A program made the position numbers and the translations under genes. Of a stretch of DNA of 51,676 nucleotides, positions 25,437 through 33,951 are shown one piece after another (position 1 is the stretch's first letter; each line of letters starts with the position of its first letter). The stretch covers positions 1,280,528-1,332,203 of the forward strand of contig NZ_HE997626.1 in assembly GCF_000312385.1 (NCBI RefSeq). The letters run 5' to 3'. The DNA is from Tsukamurella sp. 1534. Its GTDB lineage: Bacteria; Actinomycetota; Actinomycetes; Mycobacteriales; Mycobacteriaceae. The notes under the pieces were generated by a model. That model made no database searches and was not told the origin of the DNA. It was given only the letters and a program-made list of their open reading frames with translations.

Positions 25437-26066
25437 GTGGGTCCCGATCGCTCCAACGAATCCGCCCCCCGGGACGCCTCGTCGGGCGAGAGCTCGGAGG
25501 CGCGCTTCTCCGTGTCCGCGGGCACGCTCCTGGTGGCCTCCCCCGAGCTCATCGAGCCTACGTTCGCGCGCACCGTCGTCTATCTGATCGAGCACAACGA
25601 GTCCGGCAGCCTGGGCGTGGTGCTGAACCGGCCCAGCGAGTCCGCGGTGCACGGGGTGCTCCCCCAGTGGCACGATCTGGCCGCCAAGCCGAAGGCCGTG
25701 TTCGTGGGCGGGCCGGTGAATCAGTCGGCGGCGTTGTGCCTGGGTGTGGCGAAGGCCGGGCAGGACGTGAGCGGTATCCGCGGGCTGCAGCCCGTCGCCG
25801 GACGGATCGTGCTGGTGGACCTGGACTCCGATGTGGAGATGATGGACGAGCTGCTGGACGGCGTGCGGGTGTTCGCCGGATACAGCGGCTGGGGCATGGG
25901 GCAGCTCGACGACGAGCTGGAGCGCGACGACTGGATCCCCTGCAGTGCCGTGCACACCGACGTTCTCACTCCCCCGCGGGTGGACCTGTGGGGCAAGGTC
26001 CTCCGCCGGCAGGGCTACCCCACCTCGCTGCTCGCCACCCACCCGGTGGACGTCTCCACCAACTGA
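25437..26066 (+). CDS. UPF0301 / AlgH (YqgE) family protein
   Basis: 209 residues; about 20 disordered N-terminal residues, then the conserved UPF0301 fold: SAGTLLVASPELIEPTFART, YLIEHNESGSLGVVLNRPS, VFVGGPV, VRVFAGYSGWGMGQLDDEL. Cytosolic; biochemical role unknown. GTG 25437 was chosen because CATGAT (25425-25430) lies exactly 6 nt upstream; there is no RBS. It corresponds by neighbours to Rv0038 of M. tuberculosis. A much longer upstream frame in the same phase covers the antisense of the MFS gene and is not real. Confidence 0.9.
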   Translation: MGPDRSNESAPRDASSGESSEARFSVSAGTLLVASPELIEPTFARTVVYLIEHNESGSLGVVLNRPSESAVHGVLPQWHDLAAKPKAVFVGGPVNQSAALCLGVAKAGQDVSGIRGLQPVAGRIVLVDLDSDVEMMDELLDGVRVFAGYSGWGMGQLDDELERDDWIPCSAVHTDVLTPPRVDLWGKVLRRQGYPTSLLATHPVDVSTN

Positions 26067-26087
26067 GCCTTTCGCTCTCGGTTCGCA

Positions 26088-26106
26088 TTAGGTTAGGCTC
26101 CCCTCC
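26088..26106 (+). promoter_or_regulatory. IdeR/DtxR iron box
   Basis: TTAGGTTAGGCTCCCCTCC matches about 15 of 19 positions of the DtxR/IdeR consensus TTAGGTTAGSCTAACCTAA, with the left half perfect. TAGGTT/TAGGCT inside it can act as the -10, so iron-loaded IdeR would block the promoter of the lipoprotein gene at 26125. Confidence 0.75.
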
Positions 26107-26124
26107 ACCTACGGATGGGAGTCG

Positions 26125-27123
26125 ATGATGAGGCGTGCGTCGCTGTTCGCCGCGCTGGGCGCGGCGGCCCTGGTCCTGACGGGCTGCGGCACGGCCGATC
26201 CCGGGGGCGACGGGGCGGCACCGTCGGGCACCGTGACGATCACCCAGGTCAAGGGCGTCACCGAGTTCCCCGTGGGCCCCACCCGGATCGTGGCCAACGG
26301 CTACTCGATCGACAACCTGCTCGCGCTCGGCATCAAGCCCACCGCCGTCGTCGAGGGCCAGGTGCCGCTGCCGGCGCCGTGGCACGGGAACAGGCTCGAC
26401 GGGGTGCCGATCATCCGGATGCCCGATAAGCAGACGGTGCCGGTCGAGGAGGTCGCGAAGTACCGGCCCGAGCTGTTCGTGGGCGACAACTTCGTGGTGA
26501 ACACCAACTACGACAGGCTCGCGCCGATCACGAAGGTGCTCGGCGGCATCGAGAAGGACGGCACCGCGTCGGCGTGGGACACGCAGTTGGACGCGCTGGG
26601 CAGAATCCTCGGCAAGGAGGGTGAGGCGGCGAAGGTGCTCGCCGACGACAAGGCGAACATCGACCGGGTCCGCCAGCGGCATCCCGGGCTGCAGGGGAAA
26701 TCGGCGGTCGTGGCGCAGTACCTCGCGTCGTCGAACTCGTTCAACCTGGTCGCGCAGCCGGCGGACGCGACCAACCGGTTCTTCGCCGAGCTGGGCATGG
26801 CGCTGCCGAAGTCGATCCGGGAGAACCCCGCGTTCTCGAGCGACACCGGCATGCAGGGCGGGCGCACCCCCGTCTCGCTCGAGCAGCTGCCGACGATCGG
26901 CGCCAACCTCATGGCCATCTACCCCAACGGCGCCACCGACGCCGACCTCGCGAAGCTGGGCGGCTACTCCGGCCTCCCCCAGGTGCGCGGCGGCACGACG
27001 ATGGTCTCGGACCTGCACACGATCGTCTCGATGAACCAGCCCACGTCGCTGAGCCGCGCGTGGATCCTGGAGCGCCTGGAGCCGCTGCTGGCGAAGGTGG
27101 AGACCCAGCCGGCGGTGCCGTGA
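26125..27123 (+). CDS. Iron-siderophore-type substrate-binding lipoprotein (FecB-like)
   Basis: 332 residues: lipoprotein signal (hydrophobic 6-17; lipobox LVLTGC, Cys ~20), then a two-lobed class III periplasmic-binding fold (PTRIVANGYSIDNLLALGIKPTAVVEG; KYRPELFVGDNF; DAWDTQLDALG-like linker helix). It captures a ferric chelate outside the membrane for an ABC importer. No permease or ATPase gene is adjacent, so it is an orphan binding protein. An IdeR box overlaps its promoter, which supports the iron role. Two ATG codons in a row (26125, 26128) with GGGAG upstream. Its stop lies 4 bp from that of the convergent SBF-like gene. Confidence 0.88.
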   Translation: MMRRASLFAALGAAALVLTGCGTADPGGDGAAPSGTVTITQVKGVTEFPVGPTRIVANGYSIDNLLALGIKPTAVVEGQVPLPAPWHGNRLDGVPIIRMPDKQTVPVEEVAKYRPELFVGDNFVVNTNYDRLAPITKVLGGIEKDGTASAWDTQLDALGRILGKEGEAAKVLADDKANIDRVRQRHPGLQGKSAVVAQYLASSNSFNLVAQPADATNRFFAELGMALPKSIRENPAFSSDTGMQGGRTPVSLEQLPTIGANLMAIYPNGATDADLAKLGGYSGLPQVRGGTTMVSDLHTIVSMNQPTSLSRAWILERLEPLLAKVETQPAVP

Positions 27124-27127
27124 CGGG

Positions 27128-28117
27128 CTAGACCCGGGCGGGTTCCTGTTCCAGCTCGCGACCGTAGCGGGCGGCGAGCCACGCGCACATCATGAGCTGG
27201 ATCTGGTGGAAGATCATCAGCGGCAGCACGAGCAGGCCCACGGGCTGCCCGGCGAACAGGACCGCGGCCATCGGCAGGCCCGTGGCCATGGACTTCTTGG
27301 TGCCGCAGAACTGGATCGCGATCATGTCGGCGCGGTCGAACCCGAGCCGCTCGGCCGAGAACCGGGTGAGCCACAGCATGAACAGCACCAGCAGCACGGA
27401 CAGCACGATGAGCTGGACGACGCCCACCCACGACACCTGGCTCCAGATGTGCTCTCGCATGCCGGCGGAGAACGCGGCGTAGACCACGAGCACGATCGAT
27501 CCGCGGTCCACGTACTTCAGCGCCGCCGCGTGCCTGGTCACGAACTCCGCGATCCACGGCCGCAGCAGCTGGCCCAGCAGGAACGGCAGAAGGAGCTGCA
27601 GGCACAGGTCCACGATCGAGCTGCTGTGGAACTGCACCTCGCCGGTGGTGGCCATGAGCGCGAGCACCAGCAGCGGCGTGACGAACACGCCCAGCAGGTT
27701 GGAGACGGACGCGCTGACGATCGCCCCGGGCACGTTGCCGCCCGCGATCGACGTGAACGCGATCGACGACTGCACGGTGGACGGCAGCAGCGTCATGAAC
27801 AGCACGCCCGCGTACAGGCTGGGCATGAGCAGGGCCTCGGGCAGGAACTGCAGCAGCACGCCGATGATCGGGAACACGACGAACGTGAAGCCCAGGATCA
27901 CGGCGTGCAGGCGCCAGTGCTTGAGGCCGGCGATCGCCTCGCGCGGGTGGATCCGCGCGCCGTAGAGGAAGAACAGGATCGCGATCGCGACGGTGACGGC
28001 ACCGTCGACCACGGGCACCGCGCCGCCCTCGGCCGGGAACAGGGCCGCGACGCCGACGGCCGCGAAGATCGCGACGATGAAGCCGTCGATGGACAGCTTG
28101 TCGAGGAGCTTCTTCAT
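27128..28117 (-). CDS. SBF-like (bile acid:sodium symporter family) transporter
   Basis: 329 residues, about 9-10 membrane helices. Typical family segments: AILFFLYGARIHPREAIAGL, FMTLLPSTVQSSIAFTSIAGGN (crossover motif) and FCGTKKSMATGLPMA. This is the YfeH-like branch found widely in bacteria; substrate unknown. It starts 4 bp after the stop of the SdpI-like gene, so the two are co-transcribed. Convergent with the iron lipoprotein gene. Confidence 0.88.
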   Translation of the reverse strand: MKKLLDKLSIDGFIVAIFAAVGVAALFPAEGGAVPVVDGAVTVAIAILFFLYGARIHPREAIAGLKHWRLHAVILGFTFVVFPIIGVLLQFLPEALLMPSLYAGVLFMTLLPSTVQSSIAFTSIAGGNVPGAIVSASVSNLLGVFVTPLLVLALMATTGEVQFHSSSIVDLCLQLLLPFLLGQLLRPWIAEFVTRHAAALKYVDRGSIVLVVYAAFSAGMREHIWSQVSWVGVVQLIVLSVLLVLFMLWLTRFSAERLGFDRADMIAIQFCGTKKSMATGLPMAAVLFAGQPVGLLVLPLMIFHQIQLMMCAWLAARYGRELEQEPARV

Positions 28118-28121
28118 CGCG

Positions 28122-28613
28122 CTACGCGGGGTGCGCCTCGTGGTCGCACATGCCCTTGAGGGCGCAGGCGCCGCATCCGCCGGTCACGCCGCAGTCGGAG
28201 GCCGGGTCCGACGGTGCGCCGTCTGCGCCGCCCGACGGTGCGCCGTCCTCGCTGCAGCAGGTTGCCTGGGGCATCTGCAGGCGGGCCTGGATGGACGCGG
28301 CCCGCGCACCCTGCAGCGCGCCGAAGCCCGCGAGGAAGACGCCGGCGACGGCGACCACCGCGACGATCACGTAGGACCAGGGGCCGTCGATCGCGAGCGC
28401 GGCGAGCGCTCCCCCGCCGAAGATCACGCCGGCCGCGATGAGGCCCGGGCCGGCCACGCGGTTGGCGGTGCGCCACAGCAGCGGATCGGAGAGGGTCTGT
28501 TCGGTGCGTACTCCGACGACGCCGTTCTCCGGCAGGCGACCGGTGAACGCCGCCACGCCCACCGCGATCGCGGCGACGGCGGCCAGAGCGAGGATCAGAA
28601 CCAGCACGAACAC
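28122..28613 (-). CDS. SdpI-family membrane protein with a cysteine-rich tail
   Basis: 163 residues. Helix 1 (1-22), the SdpI signature GVVGVRTEQTLSDPLLWRTANRVAGP (about 31-56), helices at ~57-72 and ~82-100. The C-terminal ~50 residues hold six cysteines (CC, then DCG, GGCGAC, GMCDHEAH) and two histidines, suggesting a metal or Fe-S binding tail, which is not part of the SdpI family. SdpI itself is an immunity/signalling protein of Bacillus; the role here is unknown. GTG start 28613: TAGACT lies exactly 6 nt upstream (28620-28625), so leaderless. The SBF-like transporter follows in the same unit. Confidence 0.8.
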   Translation of the reverse strand: MFVLVLILALAAVAAIAVGVAAFTGRLPENGVVGVRTEQTLSDPLLWRTANRVAGPGLIAAGVIFGGGALAALAIDGPWSYVIVAVVAVAGVFLAGFGALQGARAASIQARLQMPQATCCSEDGAPSGGADGAPSDPASDCGVTGGCGACALKGMCDHEAHPA

Positions 28614-28619
28614 CCGTCC

Positions 28620-28625
28620 AGTCTA
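28620..28625 (-). promoter_or_regulatory. -10 element of the SdpI-like gene (TAGACT), leaderless
   Basis: TAGACT-N6-GTG, no RBS. Confidence 0.55.
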
Positions 28626-28715
28626 GGGACCCGCGCAAATCGGGCGCGCACCCGCCGCCGGTGGGCTGCGCCGGGGCGGCGCGGGGCCGAGCGGGGGAAT
28701 CGGTGCACGGGGATT

Positions 28716-28721
28716 TAGGCT
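28716..28721 (+). promoter_or_regulatory. -10 element of leuS (TAGGCT), leaderless
   Basis: TAGGCT-N6-GTG. It shares a 114-bp divergent region with the SdpI-like gene. No T-box leader can fit between this -10 and the start. Confidence 0.55.
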
Positions 28722-28727
28722 GGTGGG

Positions 28728-31577
28728 GTGACCCAGAACGTTGAACAGACCGCTTCCGCCAGCCCCGCCCACCGGTACACGGCGGAGCTCGCGGGCGCCA
28801 TCGAGCAGCGGTGGCGCGACGAGTGGCGCGAGAAGGGCGTCTTCAACGCCCCGAACCCCGTCGGGCCCCTCCAGGGCGACGGTCCGCTCCCCGCCGAGAA
28901 GCTGTTCATCCTGGACATGTTCCCGTACCCGTCGAGTGCCGGCCTGCACGTGGGACACCCGCTGGGCTACATCGCGACGGACGTGTACGCCCGGTACCAC
29001 CGGATGAACGGCGCCAACGTGCTGCACACGATGGGCTTCGACGCGTTCGGCCTGCCGGCCGAGCAGTACGCGGTGCAGACCGGCACGCATCCGCGGGTGA
29101 CCACCGAGAAGAACGTGGCCCGCTACCTGGAGCAGATCAGCAGCCTGGGTCTGGCGCACGACGAGCGCCGCCGCGTGTCCACCACGGACCCGGAGTTCTA
29201 CCACTGGACCCAGTGGATCTTCCTGCAGATCTACAACGCCTGGTACGACGCCGCCCAGGACCGCGCCCGGCCCATCGCCGAGCTGGAGGCCGAGTTCGAT
29301 TCGGGCGCACGCGCCCTGGACGACGGCCGGGACTGGAACGCGCTGAGCCGGGCCGAGAAGAACGCGGTACTGGACGGCTTCCGCCTGGTGTACGAGAGCA
29401 ATTCGCTGGTCAACTGGTGCCCGGGCCTGGGCACGGTGCTGGCCAACGAGGAGGTCACCGCGGACGGCCGGAGCGAGCGCGGCAACTTCCCGGTGTTCCG
29501 GAAGCAGCTGCGGCAGTGGATGATGCGGATCACCGCGTACAGCGACCGGCTGATCGACGATCTGGACCTGCTGGACTGGCCGGAGAAGGTCAAGGCCATG
29601 CAGCGCAACTGGATCGGCCGCAGTTACGGTGCGCGCGTGCGCTTCCCGTCGGGCGACCGGACGATCGAGGTGTTCACCACCCGCCAGGACACGCTGTTCG
29701 GCGCCACCTACATGGTGCTCAGCCCCGAGCATCCGCTGGTGGACGACCTGACCGCGGCGGCCTGGCCCGAGGGCACCGACCCGCGGTGGACCGGCGGCGC
29801 CGCGACGCCCGCGGAGGCGGTCGCGCAGTACCGCGCGTCGATCGCCGCGAAGTCCGATCTGGAGCGCCAGGAGAGCAAGGAGAAGACCGGCGTCTTCCTG
29901 GGCAGCACCGCGGTGAACCCGGTCGACGGCCGCGAGATCCCGCTGTTCATCGGCGATTACGTCCTCATGGGCTACGGCACGGGCGCCATCATGGCGGTGC
30001 CCGGCCACGACGTGCGCGACCACGAGTTCGCGACGGAGTTCGGTCTGCCCCTCATCGAGGTGATCGGCAGTGAGGCCGGGGTGCAGGACGAGGCGTACGT
30101 CGGCGACGGGCCGGCGGTGAACTCGGCCAACGCCGAGGTGGACATCAACGGCATGGCCGTCGCCGACGCCAAGCGGACCATCACCGCGTACCTGGAGCGC
30201 ACCGGCGCCGGCGAGGGCACCGTCCAGTACAAGCTGCGCGACTGGCTGTTCGCGCGGCAGCGGTACTGGGGCGAGCCCTTCCCCATCGTCTTCGACGCCG
30301 ACGGTGCGCCGCACGCACTTCCGGACGCGGATCTGCCCGTGCTGCTGCCCGAGGTGGACGACTACGCGCCCGTCTCGTTCGACCCGGACGACGCGGATTC
30401 GCAGCCCTCTCCCCCGCTGGCGAAGGCCTCCGACTGGCTGCACCTGGACCTGGATCTGGGCGACGGCCTGCAGGACTACACCCGCGACGCCAACGTGATG
30501 CCGCAGTGGGCCGGCAGCTCCTGGTACCAGCTGCGCTACGTGGACCCGACGAACTCGGAGACGTTCTGCGCCAAGGAGAACGAGGCGTACTGGATGGGCC
30601 CGCGGCCGGAGCGCAACGGGGCGAAGGACCCGGGCGGCGTGGACCTGTACGTGGGCGGCGTGGAGCATGCGGTGCTGCACCTGCTGTACGCCCGGTTCTG
30701 GCACAAGGTGCTGTTCGACCTGGGGTACGTCACCTCCCGCGAGCCGTACCGGAAGCTGTTCAACCAGGGCATGATCCAGGCCTACGCGTACACCGACGCG
30801 CGCGGGGTGTACGTGCAGGCCGACGAGGTGGTCGAGCGTGACGGCAGGTACTTCCTGGGCGATCAGGAGGTCAACCGCGAGTACGGCAAGATGGGCAAGT
30901 CCCTGAAGAACTCGGTCGCGCCCGACGACATCGCCCGGGACTACGGTGCCGACACGCTGCGCGTGTACGAGATGTCGATGGGCCCGCTGGACCAGGACCG
31001 CCCGTGGGCCACCAAGGACGTGGTGGGTGCGCAGCGGTTCCTGCAGCGCGCCTGGCGCGCGGTGATCGATGAGGAGACGGGTGCGGTCCGGGTGACCGAC
31101 GAGACGCCGTCGGACGAGTCGATGCGGGTGCTGCACAAGACGATCGCGGGTGTGCGTGAGGACTACGCGGAGATGCGGGACAACACCGCGATCGCGAAGC
31201 TCATCGAGCTCACCAACCACCTGACCAAGGCCTACCCCGGCGGCGCCCCGCGGGCGTTGGCCGAGCCGCTGGCGCTCATGCTGGCACCGGTGGCGCCGCA
31301 TGTCGCCGAGGAGCTGTGGAACCGCCTGGGCCACGAGGGATCCCTCGCCCACGGGCCGTTCCCGCAGCCGGAGAACCAGTGGCTGGTGGAGGACACCGTC
31401 GAGATCCCGGTGCAGGTGAAGGGCAAGGTCCGCGCGCGGATCACGGTGGGGGCGGACGCCTCCGACGAGGCGCTCGAGGCCGCGGCGTTGGCGGACCCGA
31501 AGATCGCCGAGTTGCTCGACGGCGCACCGCGCAAGGTGATCGTGGTGTCCGGCAAGCTGGTCAACATCGTTCCGTAG
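28728..31577 (+). CDS. leuS: Leucyl-tRNA synthetase
   Basis: Class I aminoacyl-tRNA synthetase charging tRNA-Leu. 949 residues: HIGH-type motif HVGH (74-77) in [15 protein letters not shown], an inserted CP1 editing domain (about 260-450; [19 protein letters not shown] and the [21 protein letters not shown] editing site), the [11 protein letters not shown] segment, KMGKS (721-725) in place of KMSKS, and an anticodon-binding domain with a C-terminal KGKVRARI domain. Full length. GTG start, leaderless (TAGGCT 6 nt upstream). The next gene begins 16 bp after the stop. Confidence 0.97.
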   Translation: MTQNVEQTASASPAHRYTAELAGAIEQRWRDEWREKGVFNAPNPVGPLQGDGPLPAEKLFILDMFPYPSSAGLHVGHPLGYIATDVYARYHRMNGANVLHTMGFDAFGLPAEQYAVQTGTHPRVTTEKNVARYLEQISSLGLAHDERRRVSTTDPEFYHWTQWIFLQIYNAWYDAAQDRARPIAELEAEFDSGARALDDGRDWNALSRAEKNAVLDGFRLVYESNSLVNWCPGLGTVLANEEVTADGRSERGNFPVFRKQLRQWMMRITAYSDRLIDDLDLLDWPEKVKAMQRNWIGRSYGARVRFPSGDRTIEVFTTRQDTLFGATYMVLSPEHPLVDDLTAAAWPEGTDPRWTGGAATPAEAVAQYRASIAAKSDLERQESKEKTGVFLGSTAVNPVDGREIPLFIGDYVLMGYGTGAIMAVPGHDVRDHEFATEFGLPLIEVIGSEAGVQDEAYVGDGPAVNSANAEVDINGMAVADAKRTITAYLERTGAGEGTVQYKLRDWLFARQRYWGEPFPIVFDADGAPHALPDADLPVLLPEVDDYAPVSFDPDDADSQPSPPLAKASDWLHLDLDLGDGLQDYTRDANVMPQWAGSSWYQLRYVDPTNSETFCAKENEAYWMGPRPERNGAKDPGGVDLYVGGVEHAVLHLLYARFWHKVLFDLGYVTSREPYRKLFNQGMIQAYAYTDARGVYVQADEVVERDGRYFLGDQEVNREYGKMGKSLKNSVAPDDIARDYGADTLRVYEMSMGPLDQDRPWATKDVVGAQRFLQRAWRAVIDEETGAVRVTDETPSDESMRVLHKTIAGVREDYAEMRDNTAIAKLIELTNHLTKAYPGGAPRALAEPLALMLAPVAPHVAEELWNRLGHEGSLAHGPFPQPENQWLVEDTVEIPVQVKGKVRARITVGADASDEALEAAALADPKIAELLDGAPRKVIVVSGKLVNIVP

Positions 31578-31592
31578 CCGAGGAGGCCCGCC

Positions 31593-32222
31593 GTGATCGG
31601 ATCCGTCGCCGAGGAAGCGACCGAGGAGCGGCGGAGCCTGCTCGCGCTGATCGAGGGGCTGAGCGCGGAGCAGTGGCTCGCGCCCAGCCTGTGCGACGGC
31701 TGGCGGGTGCGCGACGTGGTGGCGCACCATGTCGGGTACGACGTGCTCTCGGGACGGGAGACGGTGCGGCGCATGGCCGCCGGCCGTTCCCATCCGGGTG
31801 GCCCGAACGGGATGCTCATCGACGAGATGGCGCCGCTGAGTACCGACGAGCTCGTGGAGATGGTGCGGAACCACCTGCGCCCGACGGGGCTGACCACCGG
31901 CTTCGGTTGCCGGATCGCGTTGCTGGACTGCATGGTCCACCAGCAGGACATCCGCAGGCCGTTGGGCCTGCCGAGGACGATTCCCGCGGAACGGATCCGG
32001 CCCGCGCTGAACTTCGCCGTCTGGGCGCCGCCGATCCGCGGGGCGGTGCGGGGCAGGGGAGTGCGCCTGGTGGCGGACGACCTCGACTGGGCGTTCGGGC
32101 GCGGTGACGAGGTGCGCGGGCCCGCGGAGGCGGTGCTGCTCGCGATGGCCGGGCGACCGGCGGCCCTGTCCGACCTCCGCGGCCCGGGCCTGGACCGCCT
32201 CACCCGGAACCTCGGGGCCTGA
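31593..32222 (+). CDS. Mycothiol-dependent maleylpyruvate isomerase-like / DinB-fold protein
   Basis: 209 residues of the TIGR03083 type: four-helix DinB-like bundle with the metal-binding histidine region DGWRVRDVVAHHVGYD (~35-50), MVHQQDIRRPLGLP (~115-128), and a C-terminal GPAEAVLLAMAGRPAALSDL segment typical of the family. Members use mycothiol or divalent metal for isomerase or transferase reactions; the substrate is unknown. GTG start with GAGGAGG upstream, 15 bp after the leuS stop, so probably in the leuS transcript. Confidence 0.85.
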   Translation: MIGSVAEEATEERRSLLALIEGLSAEQWLAPSLCDGWRVRDVVAHHVGYDVLSGRETVRRMAAGRSHPGGPNGMLIDEMAPLSTDELVEMVRNHLRPTGLTTGFGCRIALLDCMVHQQDIRRPLGLPRTIPAERIRPALNFAVWAPPIRGAVRGRGVRLVADDLDWAFGRGDEVRGPAEAVLLAMAGRPAALSDLRGPGLDRLTRNLGA

Positions 32223-32314
32223 CGGGGGCCGCCGCCAGCTGGGTGGAGGTGGCTGCGGTCTCCGCCGGTGGGCTGAAGGTTCTGCTGGGCGCTTGAGGCG
32301 GGGTCGTCGGCGGC

Positions 32315-32340
32315 TCGAAGCCCGTTCGAATGACGTTCGA
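32315..32340. promoter_or_regulatory. Two overlapping TCGAA-N5-TTCGA dyads upstream of the 13E12 gene
   Basis: TCGAAGCCCGTTCGA (32315-32329) and TCGAATGACGTTCGA (32326-32340) overlap by four bases. They resemble the mycobacterial LexA box TCGAAC-N4-GTTCGA but are one base shorter. Mycobacterial 13E12 genes are known LexA targets. A TAGGAT -10 lies at 32382-32387. Confidence 0.4.
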
Positions 32341-32407
32341 TATCGTTATCAAATCGTGATGATACGAGCGAAGATCAGGCGTAGGATGGAGTCATCCACC
32401 GGGGGGG

Positions 32408-33898
32408 GTGATGGCGATGACCAGCAGCTATGTCGATCCGTACGTCGCGGCGATCGAATCGCTCGAACACGCCGTCGGCGCGGCGTTGCAGGAGGATCCC
32501 GCGCGGTTGACCCCGGGCGAACTGACGGAGGCGCTCGGGCGGATCGAGGCGGTGTCCCGGCGGCTCGCCGCGGTACAGATCGCCGTCGCGGCGGCCGCGA
32601 ACGATGCCGGAGTGCCGGGGCAGCTGGGCTACTGCAATCTGAAGCTCCTGCTCCAGAGGCACTTCCGGCTCACCGGCGGAGAGGCGGCCGCCAGGGTCCG
32701 CGGGGTGCAGAATCGGGCCGCGCGTCCGCAGCCGAGCGGCGCGGTGTGCCCGCCGCGGCACCCGTTGCTCGCGCAGGAGCAGCGAGCGGGCGCGGTATCG
32801 GAAGCGCAGGTCGCCGAGATCGAGAAGGTGCTGTCGAAGGCCCGCCGATCCGGCGCGGACGCCGAGGTCCTTGCGCTCATGGAGTCGATCCTGGTCGACG
32901 CGGCGGAGGACGCGGATCCACTCGCGCTCTGGCGGGCGGGGCGGCACGCGCTGTCGCTGCTGGACGCCCAGGGCGAGGAGCCCGACGACCGGCGCGCGCG
33001 GGCCAGGCGCGGGCTCGATCTCGGCAAGCAGGACGACGAGGACCTCACTTCCGAGTTCGGCGGGGTGATCACCGCGCCGCTCAGGGCTCTCCTGGAAGCG
33101 GTGTTCGCCAAGGGCGCCCGGCGGGGAATCAACAACCCCGCGGACGGCGAGGAGCGGCTGACCGGGGACGAGTCCGACGATGCGCTGCGGGCCGATGCCG
33201 CCGCCCGCGACGATCGCTCCGCGGCGCAGCGCCGGCACGACGCGCTGGTCGCGGTTCTGTCCGGCGCACTCGACGCGGGAATCACGGGCACGCACCGCGG
33301 CCTGCCCGCGATCCCGATCGTGACCATGACGCTCGCTCAGGTCGAGTCGGAGGTCGGCGTGGCCACCACCGCGACCGGCGGATCGATCTCGGTGCCGGAC
33401 GCGATGGAGATCCTCAGGACCCACCCGTACTACGTGCTGCTGCTGTCCGCCTCGTCGCGCCCGCTCTGGCTCGGCCGGTCCCGGCGCCTCGCGAGCCCCG
33501 ACCAGCGTCTGGCCCTCCTCGGATCCGAGCGCGGATGCTCGGCGCCCGGGTGCGACGGCCCGGGCGCGCACTGCGAGGTGCACCACCGCGACGAGTGGGC
33601 CGCAGGCGGCGCCACCGATATCGAGAACCTCACGCTCGCCTGTTCGGCCGACCACCACAGCCTGGATCGTCCACCGCCCGGCGCGGCCGTCGGAACGCCG
33701 GGCTGGACGACCTCCGCGGCGCCGCCCGGGGACCGGTATGCGGGGCGCACGGTGTGGACGCGCGGGCGGAGTCCCGGCGCCGTCAATCACCAGCACCATC
33801 CGGACGAGCTGTACGAGGAGGCCGTGCGCCGCTGGCGGCGTCGCCGCGACGAGGAACTCGACCGTCTCCGCGAGGCCCACGCCCACGAGGCGGCGTGA
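32408..33898 (+). CDS. 13E12-repeat-family protein (DUF222 + HNH endonuclease)
   Basis: 496 residues. The N-terminal two thirds are DUF222 (about 10-330: helical, Ala/Arg-rich, with a variable Asp/Arg-rich hinge near 250). The C-terminal HNH zinc-finger nuclease domain (about 370-425) has CSAPGC, HCEVHHRDEWAAGG and NLTLACSADHHSLD, with intact His/Asn/His and four cysteines. These genes are multicopy and often exchanged between actinobacterial genomes; some sit with introns or mobile DNA, but no mobile-element ends are visible here. Start ambiguous among GTG 32408, ATG 32411 and ATG 32417; the G-run at 32401-32408 suits 32417 best as RBS. Confidence 0.9.
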   Translation: MMAMTSSYVDPYVAAIESLEHAVGAALQEDPARLTPGELTEALGRIEAVSRRLAAVQIAVAAAANDAGVPGQLGYCNLKLLLQRHFRLTGGEAAARVRGVQNRAARPQPSGAVCPPRHPLLAQEQRAGAVSEAQVAEIEKVLSKARRSGADAEVLALMESILVDAAEDADPLALWRAGRHALSLLDAQGEEPDDRRARARRGLDLGKQDDEDLTSEFGGVITAPLRALLEAVFAKGARRGINNPADGEERLTGDESDDALRADAAARDDRSAAQRRHDALVAVLSGALDAGITGTHRGLPAIPIVTMTLAQVESEVGVATTATGGSISVPDAMEILRTHPYYVLLLSASSRPLWLGRSRRLASPDQRLALLGSERGCSAPGCDGPGAHCEVHHRDEWAAGGATDIENLTLACSADHHSLDRPPPGAAVGTPGWTTSAAPPGDRYAGRTVWTRGRSPGAVNHQHHPDELYEEAVRRWRRRRDEELDRLREAHAHEAA

Positions 33899-33951
33899 GC
33901 TGCCATGATCGACCAGCGATACCCGCGACGATTCCATGGGGAGGGCCGGCG

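Noticed and set aside
28623-31940. A 1105-codon open frame antisense to leuS
   Set aside because: Shadow of leuS; His/Val/Arg-rich and without motifs.
32326-32340. Canonical LexA (SOS) box upstream of the 13E12 gene
   Set aside because: Spacing is one base short of TCGAAC-N4-GTTCGA, so it is reported only as a candidate operator.
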